From Alkalibacterium sp. MB6 (GTDB lineage Bacteria > Bacillota > Bacilli > Lactobacillales > Carnobacteriaceae_A), in NCBI RefSeq assembly GCF_009935905.1, contig NZ_PREX01000004.1, positions 1 to 64,000 on the forward strand: 64,000 bases of DNA, given 5' to 3'. Below, piece after piece: positions 16,511 to 25,994 of the stretch. The notes beneath the pieces are model-generated. The model saw nothing but the letters and a program-made list of their open reading frames with translations, was not told the origin of the DNA and did no database searches. A program made the position numbers and the translations under genes. Numbering within the stretch: position 1 is the first letter of the stretch; each line of letters starts with the position of its first letter.

Positions 16511-17203
16511 TTGGCTAGAATATTAATCATTGAAGATGAAAAGAACCTTGCTAGATTTGTTGAATTGGAATTAAATCACGAAGGCTTCGAGACGGAAGTT
16601 CGTTTCGACGGTCGATCCGGTCTGGAAGCAGCCGTTACTGAAAAAGACTCTTGGGATATTATTTTACTGGACTTAATGCTTCCAGAATTGAATGGTATCG
16701 ATGTGGCTCGCCGCATTCGCCAAGTAAGCAATGTACCTATAATTATGATGACTGCCCGCGATTCTGTTATTGACCGTGTATCTGGATTTGATCACGGTGC
16801 GGATGATTACGTCGTTAAACCATTTGCGATTGAAGAACTATTGGCTCGTATGCGTGCCCTACTGCGTCGTATCGACATTCAAACAGAAGAGAATGTTAGC
16901 CGTCAAACGACCATCAATTATAGAGATATTGTTGTTGAGAAAGAAAATAGAGTAGTTAAACGCGGAGATGAAGTCATCGAATTAACTAAACGTGAGTACG
17001 AGTTACTTGTTGAATTGATGGAAAACGTGAACGTGGTTCTTTCCCGTGAAGTCTTATTAAATAAAGTGTGGGGCTATGAAACAGAAGTCGAGACAAATGT
17101 TGTCGATGTCTACATCCGTTATTTGAGAAATAAAATTGATGTAGCAGGTAAAGAGAGCTACATTCAAACCGTTAGAGGGACAGGATATGTGATGCGCACG
17201 TGA
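16511..17203 (+). CDS. OmpR-family response regulator (ArlR/CsrR-like)
   Basis: A DNA-binding response regulator of 230 residues. The receiver domain (1-115) has the acidic pocket IEDE, phospho-acceptor D54 (ILLDLMLP) and the invariant Lys in VVKPF. The C-terminal winged helix ends with VDVYIRYLRNKID and TVRGTGYVM. TTG 16511 is selected because AGGAG at 16498-16502 is 8 nt upstream and the product then starts ARILIIEDE like its relatives. The upstream GTG 16502 overlaps that site. The opening IIEDEKNLARFVELEL resembles ArlR of staphylococci and CsrR/CovR of streptococci. Target genes are unknown. Confidence 0.92.
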   Translation: MARILIIEDEKNLARFVELELNHEGFETEVRFDGRSGLEAAVTEKDSWDIILLDLMLPELNGIDVARRIRQVSNVPIIMMTARDSVIDRVSGFDHGADDYVVKPFAIEELLARMRALLRRIDIQTEENVSRQTTINYRDIVVEKENRVVKRGDEVIELTKREYELLVELMENVNVVLSREVLLNKVWGYETEVETNVVDVYIRYLRNKIDVAGKESYIQTVRGTGYVMRT

Positions 17204-18708
17204 GAGCACAAGCAGCCATTGATACAAAGAATGTTAACCAAAAGAAACGAATTTCTTTAAGATGGAAATGGACCATCGGGGCTGCTGTAGCACTATTCTT
17301 AACGTATACTATCTTTTCGGCTATTTTGTTCGTCACTTTTCAGCAGATTATGATTGACAATGAACAGCAATCCGTTCGAAATGTGGTACACAGCTTATCG
17401 GAACGCTTTGGCCAGTTCTATTATAATTTAACAGAAGAAGATGTCTTGAGTGTTTTAGAAACGGAAGAACCGTTCTTGACTCCTGAACTGCCTTTACTAG
17501 AGGAATCACCTTTAAGAGGAAGCTTTCCACTTCAAACAAGGCAGGAAGCGATGGTCATTCGAGTATTCGATCAAAATGGTGAGCAGATATATGAATCGAA
17601 AGATGTCCCAATTGGCTTTACACCCAGAGAGACCGTTCAAATTCAACTGATTGAAGAAGGCGTCGACGATGAAATGCTGTCAGCAGTCGCCCCTGTTAAT
17701 TCGTATTTGAATGGAGAACGCATTGGTTACATTCAAGTGATCAACACCTTATCTCTTTATCACCCATTGTTTAGAAGTGTATTGGGAGCTGTTTTGTTAG
17801 CAGGTGTCATTGCTCTTTTGTTTAGTGCGGTTGTCGGCTATATTTTGGCAATTGTCTTTTTACAGCCCATTAGGCGGCTGACGGAAGCGATGCATATCAT
17901 TGAAAAAGAACCAGAGTCCGATGAACGCATTGATGTTGGGGATGGGAACGATGAATTAACTGAACTGGCCAATGCCTATAATGCCATGCTAGACCGAATG
18001 CAGAAAAACATTGACCAGCAAAAACAATTCGTAGAAGATGTGTCTCATGAATTGAGAACCCCTGTTGCGGTAGTCGAAGGGCACATGAAACTACTGAATC
18101 GATGGGGTAAAGATGACCCCGTTGTATTGGACGAATCATTGAGTGCGTCACTCCAAGAGATTGAACGCATGAAGAGTCTCGTTCAAGAGATGCTAGACTT
18201 ATCTCGAGCCGGACAAGTCGAAATCCACTACAAAAACGAGCGCACGCCCATTAGGGAAGTGGTCAATCAGACCTTTAACAATTTTAAATTGGTACACCCG
18301 GACGTGACGTTCATTTTAGATGATGATCTGGAAGAAGATATTCTCATCAACATGTACCGTAACCATTTGGAGCAAATCTTAATTATCTTGCTAGATAATG
18401 CAGTGAAATACTCCACAGATAGAAAAGAAGTTCATGTGAGCGTGTCTGACAATTGGTACACGATTCAAATTGCTATCCAAGATTACGGAGAAGGCATGAC
18501 TCAAGAAGATACTGAGAAAATCTTTAACCGCTTCTACCGAATAGACAAAGCCAGAAGCCGTCACAAAGGTGGAAACGGCCTTGGCCTGTCCATCGCTAAA
18601 CAATTAATAGAAGGTTACCACGGAAAAATATGGGCTGAAAGTGTCTTAAACCACGGCTCCATCTTCCGAATCGAACTACCTAAAATTAAAGAAGACAGTG
18701 ACAACTAA
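17200..18708 (+). CDS. Sensor histidine kinase (ArlS-like)
   Basis: The membrane sensor partner of the preceding regulator, 502 residues. TM1 is about 22-48, an extracellular sensing domain spans about 50-192, and TM2 is about 193-221. HAMP follows (222-275), then a DHp domain with phospho-acceptor H283 in EDVSHELRTP and a HATPase domain with DNAVKYS, DYGEGM and GGNGLGLSIAKQL. GTG 17200 overlaps the regulator stop by 4 bases (GTGA), so the pair is translationally coupled. Architecture and pairing are ArlRS-like. The signal sensed cannot be told from sequence. Confidence 0.93.
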   Translation: MRAQAAIDTKNVNQKKRISLRWKWTIGAAVALFLTYTIFSAILFVTFQQIMIDNEQQSVRNVVHSLSERFGQFYYNLTEEDVLSVLETEEPFLTPELPLLEESPLRGSFPLQTRQEAMVIRVFDQNGEQIYESKDVPIGFTPRETVQIQLIEEGVDDEMLSAVAPVNSYLNGERIGYIQVINTLSLYHPLFRSVLGAVLLAGVIALLFSAVVGYILAIVFLQPIRRLTEAMHIIEKEPESDERIDVGDGNDELTELANAYNAMLDRMQKNIDQQKQFVEDVSHELRTPVAVVEGHMKLLNRWGKDDPVVLDESLSASLQEIERMKSLVQEMLDLSRAGQVEIHYKNERTPIREVVNQTFNNFKLVHPDVTFILDDDLEEDILINMYRNHLEQILIILLDNAVKYSTDRKEVHVSVSDNWYTIQIAIQDYGEGMTQEDTEKIFNRFYRIDKARSRHKGGNGLGLSIAKQLIEGYHGKIWAESVLNHGSIFRIELPKIKEDSDN

Positions 18709-18717
18709 TTAAAAAAT

Positions 18718-18778
18718 AACTCCCATATGAGTGAGAGAAGACAAAGACCTGTCTACCTCTTTCATGTGGGAGTTTTTT
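18718..18778 (+). terminator. Terminator of the two-component operon
   Basis: AACTCCCA (18718-18725) pairs with TGGGAGTT (18767-18774) and continues inward with further complementary stretches, followed by TTTT. Confidence 0.8.
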
Positions 18779-18795
18779 AATTAAATAGTGAATAA

Positions 18796-18827
18796 AAAAG
18801 AGCGATCAGCTAAGTGATCGCTCTTTT
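18796..18827 (-). terminator. Terminator of yidC (possibly bidirectional)
   Basis: AAAAGAGCGATCA (18796-18808) and TGATCGCTCTTTT (18815-18827) form a 13-bp perfect stem. Read on the minus strand it ends in a T-run just beyond the yidC stop. Confidence 0.85.
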
Positions 18828-18841
18828 AATCGTCTATTAAA

Positions 18842-19813
18842 TTAACGACGTTGCTGTTTACCAGCATTACGTCCACCTTTTTGCTCGAAAGGACTTTGAT
18901 TTTTACGTCTTTCTTTTGCAGTCGGTGCAGGATTAACAACTCCTGATTGAGCTGGAGTTACAGTTTTACGCGGTCGTTTTTTACGTTCGACCACTTTAGT
19001 CCTGCCGTGTTTCTCTTTTAATTCTTTTTCCATTTTAGGCTTGTAGTACAAGTTTGTAATCAGTGACTGTGCAATAGCAACCAATCCACCAGCAAACCAG
19101 TAAAGAGTTAAACCGGCAGGACCGGAGATAGAGAACATTAAAATCATGACCGGGTTCATCAACATCATGGTACCTGATTGCTTACGTTGCTCTTCAGGCA
19201 TACCAGCTTGCATCACGCGTGTTTGAATGTAGTAAATAATACCAGTAATGACAGCCAACCCAATACTTCTTTGTCCTAATTGAATCCCTAACCATGTAGC
19301 GTTTCGGATGGATTCAGACATGTTAATCGCCTGATACATCGCCGTAAAGATAGGCAATTGGATTAAGAGAGGCAGACAGCCTGATAAGCCGCCAAGCATG
19401 CTAACATTGTGTTCACGATAAACTTCCATTAATTCCTGATTCAGTTCCTGCTTTTCTTGAGGGTCGGTTGCCGCTTTAAGCTCCGCTTGAATCTCTTCAG
19501 TAGCTGGTTTAATAGCTTCCATCTTGACTTGTTGTTCCATAGTCGAACGTTGTTGTTTAACAGATAGAGGCAAAATCAGAAGACGGACGATAATGGTAAT
19601 CGCAATGATTGCCAAACCATAGCTTCCGAATAAATCAGCTAAAATTTCAATGAATTGTTGTGTTGGTATAACAAGGTAGTCGAACAAGAACTGAGATATC
19701 CCACCAGCCGGGTTACCTTCTTGGTCGATTCGAATACATCCCGACAGGAACAAAACCATCGTTAACATTCCGCCAGATAATAATAATTTTTTAGTTCGGT
19801 TTCTCAAATTCAT
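18842..19813 (-). CDS. yidC: Membrane protein insertase YidC/Oxa1 (YidC2-like)
   Basis: Inserts proteins into the cytoplasmic membrane, alone or with Sec. It has 323 residues. A lipoprotein signal with lipobox LSGC puts the modified Cys at 26. Five further hydrophobic segments carry the Oxa1 core (LFGSYGLAIIAITIIVRLLILPL, then MLGGLSGCLPLLIQLPIFTAMY). The conserved Arg in the first Oxa1 helix (IVRL) is present. The C-tail after about 265 is long and very basic (KKRPRK, KERRKN, KQQRR). This resembles YidC2 of lactic acid bacteria, which can replace SRP by binding ribosomes. The acyP gene lies upstream in the same direction. Confidence 0.95.
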   Translation of the reverse strand: MNLRNRTKKLLLSGGMLTMVLFLSGCIRIDQEGNPAGGISQFLFDYLVIPTQQFIEILADLFGSYGLAIIAITIIVRLLILPLSVKQQRSTMEQQVKMEAIKPATEEIQAELKAATDPQEKQELNQELMEVYREHNVSMLGGLSGCLPLLIQLPIFTAMYQAINMSESIRNATWLGIQLGQRSIGLAVITGIIYYIQTRVMQAGMPEEQRKQSGTMMLMNPVMILMFSISGPAGLTLYWFAGGLVAIAQSLITNLYYKPKMEKELKEKHGRTKVVERKKRPRKTVTPAQSGVVNPAPTAKERRKNQSPFEQKGGRNAGKQQRR

Positions 19814-19887
19814 TCAATCCCTTATAAAAATTAAGCAAGGCATCTGCGCCACGCTATTCATCACTATACATTAAAGAAGAGCTGAAT

Positions 19888-20259
19888 TCAATTGACTTGA
19901 GAAAAATTAGATTTTTCTTCAATGTTAGGATCAAATGTCACCACAACTTTGTCCACATCAGCTGCTGGACTAGGACCCTTCCTCAATGCCTCAATGAATT
20001 GGTCCATCGTCTCTTGTTCCGCAATGGCTTCCACATAAACGGTGCCGTCCGATTCATTCCGTACGATACCTTTAACACCCAACTCTTGAGCTGCTTGTTG
20101 TGTTGAAAAGCGAAAGCCCACTCCTTGAACACGTCCGGAAATCTCTATACGAGCTTTTTGCAAGGCTTCATCCTCTTTAGGATCATTGGCATAAATGACT
20201 TCACCAGTCGATTCTCTATTTTTTCCCTTATTAAAAAACTCTCTGAACATGGATCCCAT
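19888..20259 (-). CDS. Acylphosphatase with N-terminal extension
   Basis: Hydrolyses acyl phosphates such as acetyl or carbamoyl phosphate. It has 123 residues: a polar extension of about 35 residues, then the acylphosphatase fold with ISGRVQGVGFR (catalytic R50) and GIVRNESDGTV (catalytic N68). Start choice: ATG 20259 lies 8 nt after AAGGAG. The frame is open further upstream to 20325 but without a better site. Normal acylphosphatases have about 90-95 residues, so the extension is unusual, and its role is unknown. It sits directly upstream of yidC, an arrangement common in Lactobacillales. Confidence 0.88.
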   Translation of the reverse strand: MGSMFREFFNKGKNRESTGEVIYANDPKEDEALQKARIEISGRVQGVGFRFSTQQAAQELGVKGIVRNESDGTVYVEAIAEQETMDQFIEALRKGPSPAADVDKVVVTFDPNIEEKSNFSQVN

Positions 20260-20435
20260 TTTAAGCACTCCTTCATTAAGATAGGCAAACGGATGGACTT
20301 GGTTCTCATAACCTTTCAATCTCATTTTACCTTTTATACTTGTGCTGGGTCAATTATAAGGGTATCAGAGTCGATTCTACCATTCGCTTGCTTCTTTATG
20401 GAAGAAAACCGAGCCTACCTTGACCTTTTGTTTCA

Positions 20436-20444
20436 TGGTATAAT
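20436..20444 (+). promoter_or_regulatory. Extended -10 promoter of the ftsK-like gene
   Basis: TGG-TATAAT at 20436-20444, 29 bp before the start codon. TTGACC at 20420-20425 is only 13 bp away, too close to act as its -35. Confidence 0.55.
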
Positions 20445-20473
20445 TAAGCGAGTATGTGGAAAGGAGTCACGAT

Positions 20474-22876
20474 ATGGCGAGAGCGAGAAAAAGAGGACGA
20501 CCAAAGAAAAAACAACATAAAATTGCACCGGAGATTACAGGATTTATATTATTTTTTATAAGTTTATTAGCATTAGGATCATTCGGCTTTGCCGGAAGAG
20601 TATTTACAAACATCTTTCGATTTTTTGTAGGAGATACGTATCACTTTTTAGCTATTATATTATTGGTAACAGGTATTTATTTACTTTTGAAAGGCAGTTG
20701 GCCAAGTTATAAAGGTGCGAAAACAAAAGGAGCTAGTTTAATTTATACCGCTTGGCTTGTTATCCTTCATTCAAGATTATTTGCTGCCATTATGTCTGAA
20801 TCAATTAATAGTGTGAATGCAACCTGGCGCTTTTTTTGGTCAGAATTTACCTCTAATAGTGTAAATGAAGCATTAGGAGGAGGAATGATAGGTGCCGTAT
20901 TTTTTAATGCCAGCTACTTCTTATTCTCCTTCGTAGGGACCTACTTAATGATTTTGACCCTGGTCTTTCTGGGTGTGATGACGTTTTTCCAATTATCATA
21001 CCGAAATCTATTTGATAGAATTAGAAAAGGCTTGAAGTCACTATTTATGTGGATAGGTAGTGGATTTAAAACAATTGGCACGACTGTTCAGTCAAGTTTC
21101 AAAAATAGCCGAAAAAACAAGAGTCAAAAACCAGCTAAGCAAAAAAAGCGTGCGTCAAGAAAGAAAACGACAGACAAGTCCTTACAAAACGAGGAGCCAT
21201 CAGTGGCAGCAACGGAGGACGACTCAGAATCCATTATTGCTTACCCTACATACAACCAAGCAACGGATGATGATGCTGGGCAAGCTTTAGAAGGAGAACA
21301 GACTGCTTTAGAATTCGAAGAAGATACACTAATGGCTCAAGCTAAAGCAAAAGGCAACAGCCAGAAACAAGTTGAAGATGAAACAACTGACGACGACTCG
21401 CCGGTGAAGTTCGAGGTAAGCGAAAAAGAAAACGAATCGTATAAATTACCACCCCTTACCTTACTGGACAAGCGTCAGAAAGTGGATCAGTCCAATGAAT
21501 ATTCCATTATCAAACAGAACATCAAGAAACTCGAAGAAACATTTGAAAGTTTCGGAGTAAATGCCAAGGTAACCAAAGCCAATCTTGGTCCAGCAGTAAC
21601 GAAATATGAAATCCAACCAGCTACAGGTGTAAAAGTCAGTAAGATTGTTGGATTAACCGATGATATTGCTCTTGCTTTAGCGGCTAAAGATATTCGTATG
21701 GAAGCGCCGATTCCAGGAAAAGCACTGATTGGAATAGAAGTACCCAATTCAGAAGTTAGCATGGTTTCCTTTAGAGACGTCATCGAAGGTCAGGTTAGTA
21801 ACAAAGACAAGTTACTGGAAGTGCCTTTAGGAAGAGATATAGCGGGACACGTAGCAATGGCTGATTTGTCTAAGATGCCTCACTTATTAGTAGCCGGAGC
21901 TACCGGTTCAGGAAAATCTGTAGCCATAAATGGTATCATCACCAGTTTGCTTCTCAAAGCAAAACCGAACGAAGTAAAATTGATGATGATCGATCCGAAA
22001 ATGGTTGAGTTGAATATGTATAACGGCATTCCTCATTTGTTGACACCAGTGGTTACGAATCCTAAAAAAGCGGCACAAGCTTTGCAAAAGGTTGTGCAAG
22101 AGATGGAACGCCGCTATGAATTATTTGCGGCAAGTGGATCGAGAAATATGGAAGGCTACAACACATTAATTAAGAAAAGAAATAAGGAGTCGGATGAAGA
22201 GTTACTACCACTCCCTTATATCGTTGTCATAGTAGACGAGTTAGCAGATTTGATGATGGTGGCTTCAAATGAAGTAGAAGATTCCATTATCCGATTGGCA
22301 CAAATGGCTCGTGCTGCTGGCATACACATGATACTAGCTACACAACGGCCAAGTGTTGACGTCATTACAGGTATCATTAAAGCAAACGTCCCTTCACGAA
22401 TAGCCTTTGCAGTATCAAGCGGAACAGACTCACGAACGATTCTGGACAGCAATGGAGCAGAAAAACTCTTAGGTAGAGGAGACATGCTGTTTCAACCTAT
22501 GGGAGCCAATAAAGCTAACCGGGTTCAAGGGGCATTTATTTCTGATGAAGAAGTTGAGGCTATTGTTAGCTTTGTTAAAGACCAACAAGGAGCTAATTAT
22601 GTAGAAGAAATGATTCCTAAAGACGAACCCAAATCAGCCGCTGGAGAATCAGAAGATGAATTATATGATGAAGCTGTCGCATTAGTCGTTGAAATGCAAA
22701 CAGCAAGTATTTCTCTTTTGCAAAGACGCTTTAGAATTGGCTATAATCGAGCAGCACGTATAGTTGATGAGATGGAAATGAAAGGGATCGTTGGATCTTC
22801 AGAAGGTTCTAAACCAAGAGAAGTGTTAGTAGAAGATTCAGCTGGGGAAGAAGATCAACAGAGTCTAGGAATGTAG
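20474..22876 (+). CDS. ftsK: DNA translocase FtsK/SpoIIIE
   Basis: A membrane-anchored DNA pump that clears chromosomal DNA from the division septum. It has 800 residues. A basic N-terminus ([15 protein letters not shown]) is followed by four transmembrane helices (about 25-190), a charged linker rich in Lys then Glu/Asp (about 200-340), the alpha/beta motor with Walker A GATGSGKS at 475-482 and Walker [12 protein letters not shown], and a C-terminal gamma winged helix ([39 protein letters not shown]). The start is ATG 20474, 8 nt after AAAGGAG. A GTG at 20456 would place that ribosome site inside the gene. Confidence 0.95.
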   Translation: MARARKRGRPKKKQHKIAPEITGFILFFISLLALGSFGFAGRVFTNIFRFFVGDTYHFLAIILLVTGIYLLLKGSWPSYKGAKTKGASLIYTAWLVILHSRLFAAIMSESINSVNATWRFFWSEFTSNSVNEALGGGMIGAVFFNASYFLFSFVGTYLMILTLVFLGVMTFFQLSYRNLFDRIRKGLKSLFMWIGSGFKTIGTTVQSSFKNSRKNKSQKPAKQKKRASRKKTTDKSLQNEEPSVAATEDDSESIIAYPTYNQATDDDAGQALEGEQTALEFEEDTLMAQAKAKGNSQKQVEDETTDDDSPVKFEVSEKENESYKLPPLTLLDKRQKVDQSNEYSIIKQNIKKLEETFESFGVNAKVTKANLGPAVTKYEIQPATGVKVSKIVGLTDDIALALAAKDIRMEAPIPGKALIGIEVPNSEVSMVSFRDVIEGQVSNKDKLLEVPLGRDIAGHVAMADLSKMPHLLVAGATGSGKSVAINGIITSLLLKAKPNEVKLMMIDPKMVELNMYNGIPHLLTPVVTNPKKAAQALQKVVQEMERRYELFAASGSRNMEGYNTLIKKRNKESDEELLPLPYIVVIVDELADLMMVASNEVEDSIIRLAQMARAAGIHMILATQRPSVDVITGIIKANVPSRIAFAVSSGTDSRTILDSNGAEKLLGRGDMLFQPMGANKANRVQGAFISDEEVEAIVSFVKDQQGANYVEEMIPKDEPKSAAGESEDELYDEAVALVVEMQTASISLLQRRFRIGYNRAARIVDEMEMKGIVGSSEGSKPREVLVEDSAGEEDQQSLGM

Positions 22877-22945
22877 TGAATATGCATAAAAGAAAAAATG
22901 ATGAGAATAATTATTGATTTCTAACTTTTAATTTTATTACAAAAG

Positions 22946-23060
22946 TGTTACTATATGCTTGAAAGGATGTTGACAGCGGAACCACGTTTGAGTACATACG
23001 CTTTTACAAACGTCTTGATGCTGTTGGCTTTCTTAGAGCAAGATAAAAAATAGGGGGAAT
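22946..23060 (+). promoter_or_regulatory. Promoter and structured 5' leader of the BMP lipoprotein gene
   Basis: TGT-TACTAT at 22946-22954 is an extended -10, placing the start of transcription near 22961. From there the RNA can fold into one long hairpin: GAAAG (22961-22965) with CTTTC (23028-23032), TTGACAGC (22970-22977) with GCTGTTGG (23020-23027), and ACGTTTG (22984-22990) with CAAACGT (23007-23013). Unpaired GGAACC and CTTGAT face each other in between. There is no terminator. It does not match the purine riboswitch core, and I recognise no known class. Confidence 0.5.
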
Positions 23061-23065
23061 AAGAT

Positions 23066-24214
23066 ATGACAACGATCAAATTAAGAAGTCTATTAGCTCT
23101 TGGAGCTTCTGCTTTCTTGTTGGCAGCATGTCAAGGGGAAGATGCTGGAGGAGGAGATACACCAGTAGAAGATCCTGCAACTGGAGATACGTCGACTGAC
23201 ACAGGTGATACCGGTGACACAGATACAGACGAAGACACTACTGACGAAGGTGATGATACAGAAGCCGTTGATTTTTCAATCGCTATGATTACCGATGAAG
23301 GTGGAGTAGACGACCGTTCATTTAACCAGTCCGCTTGGGAAGGTATGCAAGAATGGGCAGTTGACAATGGATACAGTGGCGAACGTGGAGACGGTATCAA
23401 CTATTACCAATCTAACGACTCAGCTGACTTCGTTCCAAACTTAAACGCCGCATTAGCTGACGGACATGACATCATTTATGGTATTGGATTCTTATTACTA
23501 GATTCAGTTAATGATGTCGCTGCACAAAATCCTGACCAATGGTTTGGTATTGTCGATGAAATTTCTGAACTTGATAACGTTGTATCGTTAACTTTCCGCG
23601 ACCACGAAGCCGCATTCCTTGCTGGTGTAGCAGCTGCTCACACGACTGAAACAGGTCAAGTAGGCTTTATCGGCGGTATCGCTGGACCAGTTATTGACCG
23701 TTTTGAAACAGGATTTACTGCTGGTGTTGCTCATGTAGATGAGAGCATTGAAGTGGATGTTCAATACGCAGAATCATTTAGTGATGCTGGAATTGGACAA
23801 CAAATCGCTGCAGGTATGTTCACGAACGGAGCAGACATTGTTTATCACGCAGCTGGTGCTGTAGGTAACGGTGTGTTTACGGAAGCTCGTAACCGTTTAG
23901 AGTCAGATCCTGACAGTCAACTTTGGGTAATCGGGGTTGACCGTGACCAAGAAGAAGAAGGAAACTGGGATGGCGGAAACTTCACATTGACTTCAACGCT
24001 TAAAGGTGTAGGAAAATCTATTATCTTATCAGCTGACCAAACAATGGAAGAAGGATTCCCTGGTGGAAAAAACATCGCTTATGGACTTGAAGAAGACGGT
24101 GTTGGTCTAACTCGCGGTAACATGTCTGAAGAAGCTTGGGCTGCAGTAGAAGAAGCACGTCAATCAATCATTGACGGTGAACTTGAAGTTCCAGAATTCA
24201 CTTACAGTAACTAA
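23066..24214 (+). CDS. nupN: BMP family nucleoside-binding lipoprotein
   Basis: The extracellular substrate-binding lipoprotein of a nucleoside ABC importer (BmpA/PnrA/TmpC family). It has 382 residues. The signal peptide ends in lipobox LLAAC with lipidated C22. An unusually acidic Gly/Thr/Asp-rich linker follows (about 23-72), then the BMP domain beginning FSIAMITDEGGVDDRSFNQSAWEGM, with the nucleoside-pocket segments QVGFIGGIAGPVIDRFETGF and ADIVYHAAGAVGNG. The start is ATG 23066 after AGGGGG. It has its own terminator and precedes the ATPase and two permease genes, as in Bacillus nupNOPQ (yufNOPQ). The symbol is by homology; guanosine preference is not proven. Confidence 0.9.
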   Translation: MTTIKLRSLLALGASAFLLAACQGEDAGGGDTPVEDPATGDTSTDTGDTGDTDTDEDTTDEGDDTEAVDFSIAMITDEGGVDDRSFNQSAWEGMQEWAVDNGYSGERGDGINYYQSNDSADFVPNLNAALADGHDIIYGIGFLLLDSVNDVAAQNPDQWFGIVDEISELDNVVSLTFRDHEAAFLAGVAAAHTTETGQVGFIGGIAGPVIDRFETGFTAGVAHVDESIEVDVQYAESFSDAGIGQQIAAGMFTNGADIVYHAAGAVGNGVFTEARNRLESDPDSQLWVIGVDRDQEEEGNWDGGNFTLTSTLKGVGKSIILSADQTMEEGFPGGKNIAYGLEEDGVGLTRGNMSEEAWAAVEEARQSIIDGELEVPEFTYSN

Positions 24215-24245
24215 TCTTTCATCGATTAAAGTAGATATATAAATG

Positions 24246-24279
24246 AAAAGCGCTAGTCCGAGGGCTGGCGCTTTTTTTT
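24246..24279 (+). terminator. Terminator after the BMP lipoprotein gene
   Basis: AAAAGCGC...GCGCTTTT with an extended imperfect TAGTCC/GGGCTG stem, followed by eight T. It lies between the lipoprotein gene and the other transporter genes, which allows excess lipoprotein over permease. Confidence 0.85.
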
Positions 24280-24297
24280 CAGTCTGTTATAGAAAAC

Positions 24298-24320
24298 GAA
24301 TTCATTGTCACAATGAATTC
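24298..24320. repeat. Perfect 10-bp inverted repeat with 3-bp centre
   Basis: GAATTCATTG, then TCA, then CAATGAATTC. There is no T-run after it, so it is not a standard terminator. It sits between the lipoprotein terminator and the promoter of the ABC ATPase gene and could be an operator or an RNA hairpin. Confidence 0.6.
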
Positions 24321-24341
24321 TATTATATTTCTTAAGACTAC

Positions 24342-24370
24342 TTGAATAGTAGGATAGAATAAGTAATAAT
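24342..24370 (+). promoter_or_regulatory. Promoter of the nucleoside ABC ATPase/permease genes
   Basis: TTGAAT (24342-24347), 17 bp, AATAAT (24365-24370; TAATAA with a 16-bp spacer). About 41 bp before the GTG start. Confidence 0.55.
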
Positions 24371-24410
24371 AACTATTGGGAATTATATTAGAAACAAGGA
24401 GGGATCGGTA

Positions 24411-25994
24411 GTGGCTCAGACAGCAAATGTTATTGAGATGATAGGGATTACGAAGGAATTCGGGACCTTCAGAGCCAATGACGACGTACATTTAGATGTT
24501 AAAAAAGGAGAAATTCATGCACTGTTAGGAGAAAACGGAGCAGGTAAATCGACTTTAATGAATATATTGTCTGGATTATTGGAACCGACATCAGGAACAA
24601 TCAAGGTAAATGGACAAGAAGTTCAAATCTCTTCTCCGGACGTCGCTAATAAACTTGGTATTGGAATGGTTCACCAACACTTTATGTTAGTGGATAAGTT
24701 TACAGTGGCAGAAAATATCATGCTCGGTAAAGAAAAGCACCGCTTTGGCTTTATTGATGCAAAAGAAGCAGAAAAAGATGTTCAAGAATTATCTGATCGT
24801 TATGGCTTAAAAGTTGATCCGAAAGCCGAAATTGCATCGATTACTGTAGGCATGCAGCAAAGAGCAGAAATACTTAAAACACTTTATCGTGGAGCAGATA
24901 TTCTTATTTTCGATGAACCAACAGGCGTGTTGACTCCCCAAGAGATCGACGAGTTAATGGGAATTATGAAAGCGTTAGTCAAAGAAGGGAAGTCTATCAT
25001 TTTGATTACGCATAAATTAGATGAAATCAAAGCTGTAGCCGATCGTTGTACAGTTATTCGTCGCGGTAAGAGTATTGATACGGTTGAGGTGGCAACAACC
25101 TCTCAGCAAGAATTGGCTGATATGATGGTTGGACGCTCAGTATCGTTTAAAGTTGACAAAAAACCAGCTAACCCACAAGAGCCAGTATTAGTCATTAAAG
25201 ATTTAGTTGTAAAAGAAGCTCGTGGATTCGATGCTGTTAAAAAGATTAGTTTAGAGGTTAAAGCAGGAGAAGTTTTAGGTATTGCTGGAGTAGACGGAAA
25301 CGGACAGTCGGAGTTAATTCAAGCTATCACTGGTCTGACTAAAGTTGACTCAGGAACCATCACTCTAGACGGTAAAGATATTACGAATTTAAAGCCTCGT
25401 CATATAACTGAAACCGGTCTCGGACATATTCCAGAAGATAGACAGAAGTATGGGTTAATCCTTCCAATGAGATTAGAAGAAAATATTTCTCTACAGACGT
25501 ACTATCAAAAACCTTACAGCAAAAATGGTTTCTTACAGCATGATAAAGTAAAAGAGCAGGCGAAACGATTAATTAAGGAATTTGACGTGCGTACGCAAAG
25601 TGAAGAAAGCCCGGCTGCTGCTTTGTCAGGTGGTAACCAACAAAAAGCAATTATCGCGAGAGAAATTGATCGTAACCCGTCACTATTGATTGCGGCTCAA
25701 CCTACACGTGGTTTGGACGTTGGTGCAATTGAGTACATCCACAAACGTTTGGTAGAACAGCGTGACAACGGAAAAGGCGTTATTTTAATGAGTTACGAAT
25801 TAGATGAAGTCATGAACGTCTCTGACCGAATTGCTGTGATGTATGACGGAAATATCATTGCTATTGTGAATGCTAATGAAACAAATGAAAAAGAATTAGG
25901 CTTGCTCATGGCTGGAGTCTCTCCTGAAAAAGCACATGAAGAAGTAAAGAAAGAAACTGGAAAGGAGAGCGAATCCTTTGTTGAAAGTAAGTAG
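24411..25994 (+). CDS. nupO: Nucleoside ABC transporter ATP-binding protein (two ABC domains)
   Basis: A fused double ATPase of the sugar/nucleoside (RbsA-like) type, 527 residues. Domain 1 (about 8-240) has Walker A GENGAGKST and Walker B LIFDEPTGVLT. Domain 2 (about 260-505) has a degenerate P-loop GVDGNGQSE, the signature LSGGNQQK and Walker B LLIAAQPTRGLDVG. Loss of the P-loop Lys in the second site is normal for this family. The start is GTG 24411 after AAGGAGGG. It overlaps the first permease by 17 bp. Its partners in the complex are the BMP lipoprotein and the two permeases. Confidence 0.93.
   Translation: MAQTANVIEMIGITKEFGTFRANDDVHLDVKKGEIHALLGENGAGKSTLMNILSGLLEPTSGTIKVNGQEVQISSPDVANKLGIGMVHQHFMLVDKFTVAENIMLGKEKHRFGFIDAKEAEKDVQELSDRYGLKVDPKAEIASITVGMQQRAEILKTLYRGADILIFDEPTGVLTPQEIDELMGIMKALVKEGKSIILITHKLDEIKAVADRCTVIRRGKSIDTVEVATTSQQELADMMVGRSVSFKVDKKPANPQEPVLVIKDLVVKEARGFDAVKKISLEVKAGEVLGIAGVDGNGQSELIQAITGLTKVDSGTITLDGKDITNLKPRHITETGLGHIPEDRQKYGLILPMRLEENISLQTYYQKPYSKNGFLQHDKVKEQAKRLIKEFDVRTQSEESPAAALSGGNQQKAIIAREIDRNPSLLIAAQPTRGLDVGAIEYIHKRLVEQRDNGKGVILMSYELDEVMNVSDRIAVMYDGNIIAIVNANETNEKELGLLMAGVSPEKAHEEVKKETGKESESFVESK

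Noticed and set aside
20420-20444. TTGACC-TATAAT as a standard promoter
   Set aside because: The spacer is only 13 bp; the extended -10 alone is more credible.
22961-23060. Purine riboswitch before the BMP lipoprotein gene
   Set aside because: The three-way junction and conserved loops of that class are not present; the fold is a single interrupted hairpin.
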